A stretch of 64,000 nt of DNA from Planctomycetota bacterium (GTDB lineage: Bacteria > Planctomycetota > MHYJ01 > JACQXL01 > JACRIJ01): the NCBI GenBank assembly GCA_016220095.1, contig JACRIJ010000018.1, positions 1 through 64,000 on the forward strand, in the 5' to 3' direction. The stretch's first letter is position 1; each line of letters opens with the position of its first letter. Shown here piece by piece: positions 37,236 through 47,114 of this stretch. The notes below the pieces were generated by a model. It saw only the letters and a program-made list of their open reading frames with translations, searched no databases and was not told the origin of the DNA. A program made the translations under genes and the position numbers.

Positions 37236-38021
37236 ATGCCATCAAAAAATCAAACAATAAAACTCGGCTGTGTGCCGTATTTCAACGCCAAGCCTCTGAT
37301 CCACGGCATACAGCATGTAAACGCCGGGAATATAAGGCTTATCTACGCAATCCCGAGCCGTTTGGCAGGGATGATTTCATCCGGAAAGGTTGATGCGGCG
37401 ATGATGCCATGCGTTGAACTTGCGCGCCATCCTGAATTCCGGCATCTAAAAGGCATGTGCATTTCGTCAAAAGGAGAGGCTGAAAGCGTGGTATTTTGGC
37501 ACAGACAGCCAATGGAAAAATTAAAAACCGTATATCTTGATCCGAACTCAATGACATCAAACAGCCTTTTACGCGTAATCCTGCGCAAGAAATACGGATT
37601 AAGCAATCTGAAATTCATTAAGAAAGCAATAGCGCCGGGAAGCCTTCCTGCCGAATCCTGCGGCTGTCTGATGATTGGTGACAGATGTCTGCGTGAAAAC
37701 CTGAAACGGCATGACAAAACCATTACACGCATGGACCTTGGCCGCGAATGGCATGAATTTACCGGACTCCCTTTCATTTTCGCGCTCTGGATTCACAAGA
37801 AAACCATCAGAAATTCCGTAAGAAAACAACTAAAAGATTCCCTGCAAGCCGGCCTGGAATCAATACATTTAATCGCAAAGAGCGAGTCATCGCGGCTCGA
37901 ACTGCCCCTCTCCTACTGCCGCAAATATCTGACCAGGAACATACGTTATAATCTTGGGAGAGACGAGAAGAAAGGCCTGAAAAAATTCTTAAGATTCGTT
38001 TCCGAAGATTGCATGTTATAA
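37236..38021 (+). CDS. mqnA: MqnA/MqnD-family protein, probable chorismate dehydratase of the futalosine pathway
   Basis: KLGCVPYFNAKPLIHGI, AMMPCVELARHPEF, LMIGDRCLR, REWHEFTGLPFIFALW. Confidence 0.85.
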   Translation: MPSKNQTIKLGCVPYFNAKPLIHGIQHVNAGNIRLIYAIPSRLAGMISSGKVDAAMMPCVELARHPEFRHLKGMCISSKGEAESVVFWHRQPMEKLKTVYLDPNSMTSNSLLRVILRKKYGLSNLKFIKKAIAPGSLPAESCGCLMIGDRCLRENLKRHDKTITRMDLGREWHEFTGLPFIFALWIHKKTIRNSVRKQLKDSLQAGLESIHLIAKSESSRLELPLSYCRKYLTRNIRYNLGRDEKKGLKKFLRFVSEDCML

Positions 38022-38119
38022 ACACCGGCACATCCCTCAATCCCGCTCGGCAGGGCCCCTCGGGTCACGGGGCCGAAGCCCTCTTTTAAGACGTACGTGC
38101 CATCCCCTTTGCCAAGTCT

Positions 38120-38602
38120 TTATTTATTTGCTTCCTTTTCCTTAAGGGCTACGTCAATTTCTATCACGCCTATGCCTGTCATAAACGGGACAACCATTCT
38201 TTTCACGTTTATGGTTGAAATCTGCGTATTCTTGCCTGTTATAAGCGTCGGGGGCGAAATAGTGCATGGAAAACCTGAAGCTTCCAGGCCTATGGACGCG
38301 TTTCCGGTAATCATATTGGCGAATTCCGCGATAGCAGACTGGGCTATCTGGTCAAATTTTTCAATTTTCTCGCCCGCCATTTCGCTCGCAATCTTCAATG
38401 CCGTAGCTTCTGTCATGCCGTACATGACAAGCCCGCTCACTGAACCTGTTATGCCGATAAGTATCGTAACTTCTTTTGAGGTCCTGGCCGAACTTTCCAT
38501 GGACAGCGAACCCCTCTGGAGAGTTTTAACCTTCCCTTCCGCCTGCAACACCTCAATAGCCGCGTTGATAAACGGATTGATAAACTCAATCTTCATAAGC
38601 AC
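38120..38602 (-). CDS. chemotaxis protein CheX-like (CheC/CheX phosphatase family)
   Basis: EFINPFINAAIEVL, GSVSGLVMYGMTEATALKIASEMAG, FANMITGNASIGLEASG. Confidence 0.88.
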   Translation of the reverse strand: MLMKIEFINPFINAAIEVLQAEGKVKTLQRGSLSMESSARTSKEVTILIGITGSVSGLVMYGMTEATALKIASEMAGEKIEKFDQIAQSAIAEFANMITGNASIGLEASGFPCTISPPTLITGKNTQISTINVKRMVVPFMTGIGVIEIDVALKEKEANK

Positions 38603-38672
38603 ACTCCTCTAAGTTACAATAAAAAAATACAGGATTCCAGATTCAGGATTTCTTCGGCGGATTCATAAAAAT

Positions 38673-39818
38673 CTAATCATTCAATATTTTAGTGATCATT
38701 TTCGTCTGGTGTTCCGGCTTGGAAAGATCATATTCCGGCAGGTCCGGCAATTCGCGTCCGTCCTTGCCGTAAAACATGCGCACTACCGGCCTTGCCACCA
38801 CGCCCTTATTGGGATTAATGACACATCCTTTTTCGCCGGTATTTATCTCTACCATAATTCCTTTCGGATATGCCGGGATAAGATGCGTAAACGATTTGAC
38901 GAAATTATAGTCAAAAAGGTCTCCGGCTCCGGCAAGCACGTATTCTATGGCCGAATGCGGCATAAAAGCCTCGCGCCACGGCCTTTTCGCCGTCAAAGCT
39001 TCATAAACATTGCATATAGATATTATCTTAGCAAACGCATGTATCTGGTTGTCCTTTAATCCGGCGGGATAACCCGTACCGCCGACATTTTCGTGGTGCT
39101 GATTGATAGTCGTCATTACATGAGAATGCACGGCGCCTTTTGCCGCCTGCAATATCTTTGCCGTCATTTCAACATGCGTCTTAACGTGCCCGTATTCTTC
39201 CGCAGTCAGCCTGCCGTTCTTCATTAAAATCTCTTTAGGCACATAAACAATGCCAAGGTCATGGAAAGCGGCCGCCTGCGCCACAAGCATAAGTATGGTC
39301 TTGGGAAATTTCATTATTTTTCCCATGGCTATTGAAAGTATCGTTACATTTAGAACGTGAAGATACAGGTATTCATTCAGGTCGTTTGATTCAACAAGTA
39401 TTATTTCCTTGTCAAAATTCACATTTTTCATATCCGATATCACGTCAATCTCATTTATAATTCTACCCATTACATCGGTTGCGGCCTTTGCATCAACAAT
39501 TTCCTTGAAACCCGCAAGCTGTTCCTGACGATTAACATCTTTCCAGAGTTTCTGAACCACCCCGAGGTTTTCATAAATGCTTTTAAGGATGCCATACAAC
39601 TCAAACTTTAAAGTCGGCTCAATAAGCTCCTCAATGCGAACATCATTTACTCTCCTATCTTCAATGAGAATTGAGGAAACGCCTGAATCAAGGATATTGC
39701 GCGCAAGCGTAATGCTGAAAGTTTCTGATTGCCTGACTAACAGCTTACCGTTGTTGGAATATACGTCTTTTGCGGCAATCATGCCCGGGACGACATTTTT
39801 AACTGCTATATATCTCAT
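38673..39818 (-). CDS. HD-GYP domain protein (putative c-di-GMP phosphodiesterase)
   Basis: AAAFHDLGIVYVPKEIL, HVKTHVEMTAKIL, INQHHENVGGTGYPAGLK; TAG stop. Confidence 0.9.
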   Translation of the reverse strand: MRYIAVKNVVPGMIAAKDVYSNNGKLLVRQSETFSITLARNILDSGVSSILIEDRRVNDVRIEELIEPTLKFELYGILKSIYENLGVVQKLWKDVNRQEQLAGFKEIVDAKAATDVMGRIINEIDVISDMKNVNFDKEIILVESNDLNEYLYLHVLNVTILSIAMGKIMKFPKTILMLVAQAAAFHDLGIVYVPKEILMKNGRLTAEEYGHVKTHVEMTAKILQAAKGAVHSHVMTTINQHHENVGGTGYPAGLKDNQIHAFAKIISICNVYEALTAKRPWREAFMPHSAIEYVLAGAGDLFDYNFVKSFTHLIPAYPKGIMVEINTGEKGCVINPNKGVVARPVVRMFYGKDGRELPDLPEYDLSKPEHQTKMITKILND

Positions 39819-40675
39819 ATTTCACTCTCAAAGGAACTAACCGCATCTGCCGTCTTAGCCAGTATGCCTTCAAATTTTTCCTTTGCCAAACCGAGAGACA
39901 GCACCGCATTCTCATCAAGCGGATACATCAGGCCATCCGCTCCGATGCCGACCCCTATCATCATGGATACGGCATCGGCAATATGCACTATCCTCGCAAG
40001 ATCCGGTTTTGACGATAATTCCGGGGAATGATGGAATTCTATCGCCATTGTAATTTCTTCCGAAAAATTCCATTGCCGGAGCACCCCCGCCCCGAGTGTC
40101 GCGTGTGAAAATCCTATTATTTCATTCTCCGCAGTGTCAAAAGAAACATTCTCCTTTTCAATTTTCTCTATAAGCCTGATGAAATCCTCCTGCACGTAAT
40201 GCGCGAGTATTATCTTGCCGACATCGTGCAGAAGCCCGGACGTATAGGCAAGTTCTTTCAAAGCGGGCCTTGTCTCGGCGGCGATTATCTCTGAAGCCAA
40301 TGCACAGCAAAGCGAATGCTTCCAAAGGTCTTCTTTGCCGAGCAAATAGCCTTCAACTTTTTTGTTCATTATGCCGTAAGCCGACGCGGAAATAAGCAGG
40401 TTTTTTATCGTCTTCATGCCGAGCAAAACGAGCGCTTCAAGCATGGTTGAAATTTTCCTGCCGCGCGCGTAATATGCCGAATTTGCAAGTTTGAGTATGC
40501 GCGTTGTAAGCGCGAAATCCTGCTGTAATGCCTCAGCGGCCTTCAGGATATGCACGTTCGGATCTGAAAGAATTTTCAAGGCGTTATCGGCCATGGCCGG
40601 CATTGTAGGCATTTCCTTAACTCTGCCGAGTATCTCTTTTAGCTTATCCATATTCAAACTTTCTGATAAAAACAC
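39815..40675 (-). CDS. HDOD domain protein
   Basis: LPTMPAMADNALKILSDPN..., TRILKLANSAYYARGRKISTMLEALVLLGMKTIKNLL, GLLHDVGKIIL. Confidence 0.92.
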   Translation of the reverse strand: MFLSESLNMDKLKEILGRVKEMPTMPAMADNALKILSDPNVHILKAAEALQQDFALTTRILKLANSAYYARGRKISTMLEALVLLGMKTIKNLLISASAYGIMNKKVEGYLLGKEDLWKHSLCCALASEIIAAETRPALKELAYTSGLLHDVGKIILAHYVQEDFIRLIEKIEKENVSFDTAENEIIGFSHATLGAGVLRQWNFSEEITMAIEFHHSPELSSKPDLARIVHIADAVSMMIGVGIGADGLMYPLDENAVLSLGLAKEKFEGILAKTADAVSSFESEI

Positions 40676-41466
40676 ATTGAGATATTCTTAAATCCAAGCT
40701 CCTCGCTTTTGAAAATTATTTCGCTCCCGCCCAGGAACAGGATGCCGCCCGGATTGAGCGCCGAATGAAATTTCCCATATAATTCGTATTTTATGTTTTC
40801 TTCAAAATATATGACTACATTGCGGCATGCGATGATATCATACTTACCCTCAAACCTGCCCTTATGCAGGTCAAGCAATGAGAATTTTATATTATTCGCG
40901 ATACTTCCATTTATCTTATGCTTTCCGCCCGGATCCGCGGTGAAATATTTTCTAATCAATTCCGGCCTGACGGATTTCAGCGCATCGCCGGCATACATGC
41001 CGGCCTTGGCAGCTGCCACCGCCTCAAGGTCAACATCGGTTGCAAATATTGAATATTTAAGTAAAGGATGCTTCTTTCGCATCTCTTCGAACATTATCGC
41101 AAAGGTATAAGGCTCGCATCCTATGGAACATCCTGCGGACCAGACAGCTAACGTATTTTTCCTGCTTAACAGCGCGGGTACATGATTATTGCTCATTTCA
41201 TCCCACTTGTCAGTATCACGGAAGAAATATGACACGTTTATGGTAAGAAAATTCTTAAAATCCACGACCGTGACCGGGTTATTTTCCAGCATTTTCAGGA
41301 AATCGGCGAAACCTGAAGCGCCCTTTGCCTGCATGTAGGATTTTATCCTGCGTTTCATCTGCTGGCATTTATAATGCGCCAGGTCAAGCCCTGCGAGGGC
41401 CGAGAATTTTTTCGTAAACCACGAATATTGTATGTCAGTATTTTCGTCCATGTTCATGCAGTGCAA
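40654..41466 (-). CDS. cheR: chemotaxis protein methyltransferase
   Basis: FRDTDKWDEM, VWSAGCSIGCEPYTFAIMFEE, YDIIACRNVVIYF. Confidence 0.95.
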   Translation of the reverse strand: MHCMNMDENTDIQYSWFTKKFSALAGLDLAHYKCQQMKRRIKSYMQAKGASGFADFLKMLENNPVTVVDFKNFLTINVSYFFRDTDKWDEMSNNHVPALLSRKNTLAVWSAGCSIGCEPYTFAIMFEEMRKKHPLLKYSIFATDVDLEAVAAAKAGMYAGDALKSVRPELIRKYFTADPGGKHKINGSIANNIKFSLLDLHKGRFEGKYDIIACRNVVIYFEENIKYELYGKFHSALNPGGILFLGGSEIIFKSEELGFKNISMCFYQKV

Positions 41467-42491
41467 TTTTTCACGGAATCCACGAGTTCAACTATCTTTG
41501 CGGGAATACAGGCCAATGGAAGCACGAAATCAGCGGCATTTCTTGCGGCCACTGCTTTCGGCATGCCGTAAATCGTTGAGGTTTCCTGGTCCTGCGCTAT
41601 TACCGTGCCGCCGGCAGTCCTGATATTAACTGCTCCCAGGGCCCCGTCTTCGCCCATGCCTGTAAGCACAGCGGCTATTACGCCCTTCCCGTACACATCC
41701 GCAATATCGCGAAAAGTCACGTCTGCCGCGGGGCGAACCCCGTTGACCGCAGGTTCTTTGGTCAGCCTGACATATTTTGAACCGTTCTTTGCTTCAATCC
41801 TCGTATGATGCCCGCCTTTCGCGACATATACGACCCCGGACAATATTTCCTCCCCGTCTTCGGATTCCTTAACAGAAAGGCGCGACATCTGCTGGAGCCT
41901 GTCCGCAAGGGATCTTGTAAAATTTTCCGGCATATGCTGAATCACTATGACAGGCACGGACAATTTCGCCGGAAATACCGGAATAACCTGGCAGAGGGCG
42001 CTCGGACCGCCGGTGGATGCCGCAATTGCCACAATTTTACGCGTGCTTACTGCGGAACCATGCTGGACAGATTTTATATCCGCCAATCCCATGCCGATGC
42101 TTGCCGACGCGGCGGCTTTGACTTTTTGTATCAATTCGTCCTTTATGTCCGCAAGCGAAATGGAATGCCCCGGTTTGCGGACGAAATCCACAGCGCCTAT
42201 TTCAAGGGAAAGCATAACCTTCGCGCTGTCCCTGCTGAAAGACGAAAGCATAATAACAGGCAAGGGGAAATCGCGCAGGACGGACTTAAGCACCTGAATG
42301 CCGTCCATCTCCGGCATTTCTATGTCAAGGACAAGGACATCGGGCTTCTTCTCCGCTGTAACGGAAACTGCTTCTTTCCCGTTTGAAACGGCCGCAATAA
42401 TTTCTATCATTTCGTCGGATGCGAGCGTCTTTGTGATAACCTGCCTCATATAAGAGCTGTCATCCGCTACAACAACCTTTATCTTTCGCAT
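41454..42491 (-). CDS. cheB: chemotaxis response regulator methylesterase
   Basis: Receiver VVADDSSYMRQVI; AIAASTGGPSALCQVIPVFP; VLTGMGEDGALGAVNIRTAGG. Confidence 0.96.
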   Translation of the reverse strand: MRKIKVVVADDSSYMRQVITKTLASDEMIEIIAAVSNGKEAVSVTAEKKPDVLVLDIEMPEMDGIQVLKSVLRDFPLPVIMLSSFSRDSAKVMLSLEIGAVDFVRKPGHSISLADIKDELIQKVKAAASASIGMGLADIKSVQHGSAVSTRKIVAIAASTGGPSALCQVIPVFPAKLSVPVIVIQHMPENFTRSLADRLQQMSRLSVKESEDGEEILSGVVYVAKGGHHTRIEAKNGSKYVRLTKEPAVNGVRPAADVTFRDIADVYGKGVIAAVLTGMGEDGALGAVNIRTAGGTVIAQDQETSTIYGMPKAVAARNAADFVLPLACIPAKIVELVDSVKNCTA

Positions 42492-42527
42492 ATCAGTATT
42501 TAAGTCCTAAATTTCTTCGTGAAAAAC

Positions 42528-42887
42528 TCATGCGTTCAAAAGCCGGGTCAGGACGCTGACGAGCTTTTCGGTCTGAAAGGGTTTAAGCACGAAATCCTTG
42601 GCGCCGGCCTTGATGGCTTCTATTACCATCTGTTGCTGGCCCATGGCGGAAAGCATCGCTATTTTCACGTCGGGATTGATGAGCTTAAGCTCTTTTACCG
42701 CGGTAATGCCATCCATTTCAGGCATTGTTATATCCATGAGCACGACGTCCGGCTTTTCCAATTTATATTTTTCCAGGGCGTTCTTGCCGTTATCAACTTC
42801 TACAACCTGATGCCCCAGTTCCATGAGGAGTTTGCTTACTTTCATCCTCATGAACGCGGCGTCATCTACGACCATTATTTTTGCCAT
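42528..42887 (-). CDS. cheY: chemotaxis response regulator
   Basis: KIMVVDDAAFMRMKVSKLL, PDVVLMDITMPEMDGI, GAKDFVLKPFQ. Confidence 0.93.
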   Translation of the reverse strand: MAKIMVVDDAAFMRMKVSKLLMELGHQVVEVDNGKNALEKYKLEKPDVVLMDITMPEMDGITAVKELKLINPDVKIAMLSAMGQQQMVIEAIKAGAKDFVLKPFQTEKLVSVLTRLLNA

Positions 42888-42902
42888 TTTACAATTCTCC
42901 TC

Positions 42903-43376
42903 TTAGCATAATTCTATTTCCCTGCCGAACGCGCTTTTTACTGAAACTGCGCCGGTAGATACGGATAATTTTACTGTTCTTGAGATGCTTCCTCCCACTT
43001 CCTTTCCGGAAATGGCTATACAGTTATCCTGAAGATGGCCTATTACGGCCTTTATATTCTTACTGCCGATGTCAAAATCCATCGTTGACAATTTCAACAC
43101 GCAAGCGCCTCCAGCGATTTTTGCCGTCATTGTAGTCCTGTAGGCGCCGGCTTCAAACATTTTTTCAAGCAGTACTTTAACTCCGATATCCGCATATTTC
43201 GGATCGTCTCTCCTGCCGTTTGAAGCCGGCAATACGCAATGGAACATCCCTCCGATGCGGTTTACCTTGTCATACAGGCACACTGCTATGCAGGAACCGA
43301 GCCCATAGCATACAAGCACTTCATCGTTTTTCCTGCTAATCTTTATTTCGCCGAGGGAAACTGGAAGAAGGTTCAT
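42903..43376 (-). CDS. cheD: chemoreceptor glutamine deamidase
   Basis: CYGLGSCIAVCLYDKVNRIGGMFHCVLP (CheD Cys/His motif), KIAGGACVLK. Confidence 0.92.
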   Translation of the reverse strand: MNLLPVSLGEIKISRKNDEVLVCYGLGSCIAVCLYDKVNRIGGMFHCVLPASNGRRDDPKYADIGVKVLLEKMFEAGAYRTTMTAKIAGGACVLKLSTMDFDIGSKNIKAVIGHLQDNCIAISGKEVGGSISRTVKLSVSTGAVSVKSAFGREIELC

Positions 43377-45400
43377 TGGTCGACGACGCTCCTAACCAAA
43401 GACGGCACGTCAAGAATAAGCGCCACTCTGCCATCGGCATCAATCGTAGCGCCTGAAAGCCCTTTCACATTCCCGATGTATTTTCCGAGCGAATAGACTA
43501 CTATCTCCGATTCACCCATTATGTCATCTATCACAAAACCGACTTTCCTGTCAAGGTATGTTACCACGACAACCGTGAAGGATTCCGTGTCTCTTTTGTT
43601 CCCGCCGCCGGATTCCATGTTTAACGCCTCTCTTAACTGAAGAAGCGGCAAAACGGCATTGCGCGACAAAACAGTAGCCCGATGCTTTACATGCTGTATT
43701 TCCTTCTGGTGTACCTTCATGATTTCAAAAACGCTGTGCAAAGGCATCGCGAATTTTCTGCCGCACACATTTACAAGCAATGCCTTAATAATGGCAAGCG
43801 TCAGCGGTATTTTCATTATGAATTTCGTTCCCTTGCCGGGAGAAGTTTCCACGATGACCGTCCCGTGTATCTTTTCAATATTGGTTTTTACTATATCCAT
43901 CCCTACGCCCCTGCCCGATGTTTCAGAAACCTTATCCGCGGTAGAAAATCCCGGCAGGAATATCAGATTTATTATTTCATCGCTTGAAAACGCCGCTACG
44001 GCCTGCGCGCCAACAATGCCTTTTTCAAGGGCGGTCTTCTTTATTTTTTCAAGGTTAAGTCCCTGGCCGTCATCGGAAACTTCTATATAAACGCTTCCTT
44101 CGCTATGCCGGGCATTTAAAACAATATTGCCCTTTGATTTTATTCCGTGGTCAACGGCATTCCTGAGCAGATGAATGAGCGGATCAGTTATTTCCTCAAT
44201 CACTGTCTTATCCAGTTCCACGCCTGACCCGGAGACATGAAATGCTATCTCTTTTCCCGAGTTTTGCGCGAGGTCGCGAATCATTCTTGGGAATTTGCTG
44301 AAAACGGTTTCAAGCGGGACCATGCGGGCTTTCATGATTTCGTCCTGCAAACCGCTTATTTTCTTGTCTATCTGCTCCTTTAGTTCAATCAATTTTCTTA
44401 CTTCATGGTCATTTTCATATTTCGTTGAAATCAGATTTGCAAGCTGTATGAGCTTATTTTTTTCAATTACCAGCTCCGACGTGATATTCATAAGCGCTTC
44501 CATGCGTTCCACGTCAACCCTTATGTTCTTTTTGGCCTTAAACTGCTCAAGGGTATCGGAAGCATTCTTCTTCGTGATTCTTTTGGTTTTCCAGTCAAGG
44601 GAGGAGCCGCTGCCTGACTCATCCGCCGCACGCGCTTCCTGCGCCGGAATGTCACCGGAAAATTCCGATATTTCCAGCTTCTCGATTTCATGAAAACCCG
44701 ACACCAGGCCCGCTATGGCATCTTTGGATTCATCGGTTGTCATAAAAAGCGCAAGTTGGAAATAATCCAAGCCGGTATTAAGTTCTTCAATAACCGGGCT
44801 CGTCTTCATTACTGTTCCGGCCCGCCTCAATTCTTCCATTATTATGACAAGCCTTACCGAAGGCATTTCAGTCTTTGGGTAAAGAGAAATCTTTGCATTG
44901 AACGCGCTCCTTCCCTTTATTTTTTCCTCCTGGATAAAGTTTCTCTCGTCCGCGGTAAAGAAAAACGCGGCCGGCGCGCTTGCGGTTTTGGAAACGGATT
45001 CTCCGCGTTTATTTTCTTTCATGAGCATTTCGAGATACGCGGCCCCTTCTTCTATATCTATGCCGGAATCCCTGTCATGTTCCAATTCAGTACGGATTAT
45101 TTTAAGGACATCAACCGTGGAAAGAAGGATATTGAATGCCTCATTATCAAGGCACAGCCTGTCGTTCCGCAGGCAGTCAAACACGGATTCAAGCTGGTGC
45201 GTGAGCCGCGACATTTTCCGGCATCCGTACGTTGCTGAAGAGCCCTTCAGCGTATGGGCCGCCCTGAAGAGGTTGTTCAAAGTGCCTTTATCGTCCTTGG
45301 ATTTTTCAAGCAGAATAAGGTTTTTCTCGAGAGCTTCAAGGTGCTCATCGGCCTCCTCAAGGAATACTTTTTTTTCGTCAGCGTTTATGTTGGAACTCAT
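43373..45400 (-). CDS. cheA: chemotaxis histidine kinase
   Basis: Hpt FRAAHTLKGSSATYG; LIHLLRNAVDHGIKSKG; GRGVGMDIVKTNIEKIHGTV; CheW-like C-terminus. Confidence 0.96.
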   Translation of the reverse strand: MSSNINADEKKVFLEEADEHLEALEKNLILLEKSKDDKGTLNNLFRAAHTLKGSSATYGCRKMSRLTHQLESVFDCLRNDRLCLDNEAFNILLSTVDVLKIIRTELEHDRDSGIDIEEGAAYLEMLMKENKRGESVSKTASAPAAFFFTADERNFIQEEKIKGRSAFNAKISLYPKTEMPSVRLVIIMEELRRAGTVMKTSPVIEELNTGLDYFQLALFMTTDESKDAIAGLVSGFHEIEKLEISEFSGDIPAQEARAADESGSGSSLDWKTKRITKKNASDTLEQFKAKKNIRVDVERMEALMNITSELVIEKNKLIQLANLISTKYENDHEVRKLIELKEQIDKKISGLQDEIMKARMVPLETVFSKFPRMIRDLAQNSGKEIAFHVSGSGVELDKTVIEEITDPLIHLLRNAVDHGIKSKGNIVLNARHSEGSVYIEVSDDGQGLNLEKIKKTALEKGIVGAQAVAAFSSDEIINLIFLPGFSTADKVSETSGRGVGMDIVKTNIEKIHGTVIVETSPGKGTKFIMKIPLTLAIIKALLVNVCGRKFAMPLHSVFEIMKVHQKEIQHVKHRATVLSRNAVLPLLQLREALNMESGGGNKRDTESFTVVVVTYLDRKVGFVIDDIMGESEIVVYSLGKYIGNVKGLSGATIDADGRVALILDVPSLVRSVVDQ

Positions 45401-45436
45401 TTTTGCATCCTGTTATTTTAAATGCGCCGGCAATCA

Positions 45437-45943
45437 TTATTTCCCCCCGCCGAGCATAAGCATTTCTGATTCCGCGTCTTTCAGGGATTTTTTTTCTTTT
45501 TTTGAAAGGACTTTTGAAAGGTTAAGCATTATAACGAGCTTGTTTTCTATTTTCGCGATGCCTGAAAGGAATTCCGTGTCAATCTGCGAGAATACTATGC
45601 CGGACACTTCTTCAATGGACGAAGCCGGCACCTGCAGAACCTCGGAAACATCGTCCACAATGAGGCCGACGGTATGGTCGTCAACCTTCACCACGATTAT
45701 CCTGTTCTGTTTTTTGTCTGTCTGCACCGGAAATCCAAAGCGTTTGCGCAGGTCTATGACGGGTATAATCTTGCCGCGCAGGTTGATTACACCTTCGACA
45801 AAATCCTCGGCGCGCGGAACCCTGGTAATGTCAAGCATCCTTATGATTTCATAAACATCCGAAATCTTAACGCCGTATTTTTCGCTCGCAAGGTCAAAAA
45901 TTACAATTTGAATAAGGTCTTCCTTCTGCAGTGCTTTTTCCAT
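45437..45943 (-). CDS. cheW: chemotaxis coupling protein
   Basis: FDLASEKYGVKISDVYEIIR, VEGVINLRGKIIPVIDLRKRFG. Confidence 0.95.
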   Translation of the reverse strand: MEKALQKEDLIQIVIFDLASEKYGVKISDVYEIIRMLDITRVPRAEDFVEGVINLRGKIIPVIDLRKRFGFPVQTDKKQNRIIVVKVDDHTVGLIVDDVSEVLQVPASSIEEVSGIVFSQIDTEFLSGIAKIENKLVIMLNLSKVLSKKEKKSLKDAESEMLMLGGGK

Positions 45944-46030
45944 AAACTGAACTCCTTAAAAACGCACATTCCTTCTCACATAACGGCACAATGAAAGAAA
46001 TCCAATGACACAGGCCGACATTCTGAACTG

Positions 46031-46137
46031 TTACTACGCGGAGCATCTTATACTTGACATTCAACAAGTTGAAACTTTGCACATTTCCTGTAAAGCAAAG
46101 CGAAAAGATGTTAACTATTTCATGCTCCTCGTAGTAA
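46031..46137. repeat. MITE-like element, family 2, second copy
   Basis: TTACTACGCGGAGCATCTTATACTTGACATT ... ATGCTCCTCGTAGTAA; shares termini with 6115-6272. Confidence 0.65.
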
Positions 46138-46208
46138 TGTAAGCTTCTTAACACGGCATTATTGTAACAAAAAAAATCGGATTTTCCAACAAAAAATTCA
46201 ATTCAACG

Positions 46209-46345
46209 GAAAGGCCTCAGTGAAGGTGGGTTTTCAAGTTCCCCCGCGGTATTTTATAGAGACGCCCCGGCGTGGCGTCTCTACAGCATTTATTGGAATT
46301 TTAAGACAAGTGTTATTTTTTGCCCACCCTTTACTGACGCCTTAT
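46209..46345. mobile_element. MITE-like element C: ~20-bp TIRs, central hairpin, 9-bp flanking direct repeats
   Basis: TIRs AAGGCCTCAGTGAAGGTGGG / CCCACCCTTTACTGACGCCTT; hairpin TATAGAGACGCCCCGGCGTGGCGTCTCTAC at 46255-46284; direct repeats AATTCAACG at 46200-46208 and 46346-46354. Confidence 0.7.
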
Positions 46346-46359
46346 AATTCAACGATACC

Positions 46360-46521
46360 GTCTCAGTGAAGGCAGATTGAAAATAACACCTATGTGTTCA
46401 ATTTGCCAATGGTTGCGGGAGGGACAGGGCATCCCGACACTTCGGTCGGGACTTCCCTCGGTCGCTGCCCTATCCCTACAGAATGCCGCGGAAGAACTTG
46501 TAAACCCACCTTCACTGAGGC
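46360..46521. mobile_element. MITE-like element D: same termini and tail, different hairpin head
   Basis: GTCTCAGTGAAGGCAG ... hairpin GGGACAGGGCATCCCGACACTTCGGTCGGGAC...GCTGCCCTATCCCT ... GAATGCCGCGGAAGAACTTGTAAACCCACCTTCACTGAGGC. Confidence 0.6.
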
Positions 46522-46547
46522 AGTGCTCTTCATGATAGCGCAGATTT

Positions 46548-46976
46548 TTACACCATTATACTTTTGATTTTATAGGCATTAGAAGACAGGAATTCGCCTA
46601 AGCCTTTATCAATCTTGCCGATATGATTGACCAGCCAGTCCATTAAGGTGCGCTGCACTTTAATTGCCATTGATGAAGAAGAACCTTCCTTTTCGAATTC
46701 ATTCTTAAATACGGTAAATTCATATATGAAACGCTTGTGCTCCGCCTTGTGTGCCGCATATCCCGGATAACTGCGGTTCACCATAAATTCCTCTTCCTTG
46801 CTGAAATGCGTTACCACGTAATTTTCAAGGAAGTTCAGGATATTGGTAATTTCCGCCTTTCCTTTGCCGGTGCTCATGGCTTCCATAAGCGAGCCTATCC
46901 GGGCGACAAGCTCCTTGTGCTGGGCATCCTGCCAGTCAATACCTGTGGATAGATTTTCGTTCCATTGTACTGCCAT
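46548..46976 (-). CDS. bacteriohemerythrin
   Basis: IDWQDAQHKELVARIG, VVTHFSKEEEFMVNRSYPGYAAHKAEHKRFI. Confidence 0.95.
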   Translation of the reverse strand: MAVQWNENLSTGIDWQDAQHKELVARIGSLMEAMSTGKGKAEITNILNFLENYVVTHFSKEEEFMVNRSYPGYAAHKAEHKRFIYEFTVFKNEFEKEGSSSSMAIKVQRTLMDWLVNHIGKIDKGLGEFLSSNAYKIKSIMV

Positions 46977-47114
46977 ACAAACATCTCCTTAAAAAAGTTT
47001 TATTGTATAAAATATCAGCTTGCAGATGCAAAACAATATTCTGTACCTGCCATATCCATTTATTGTTTTGACATAAGCATTATTTTCTCTCACACCCTTA
47101 ACTGACGCCTTCTT

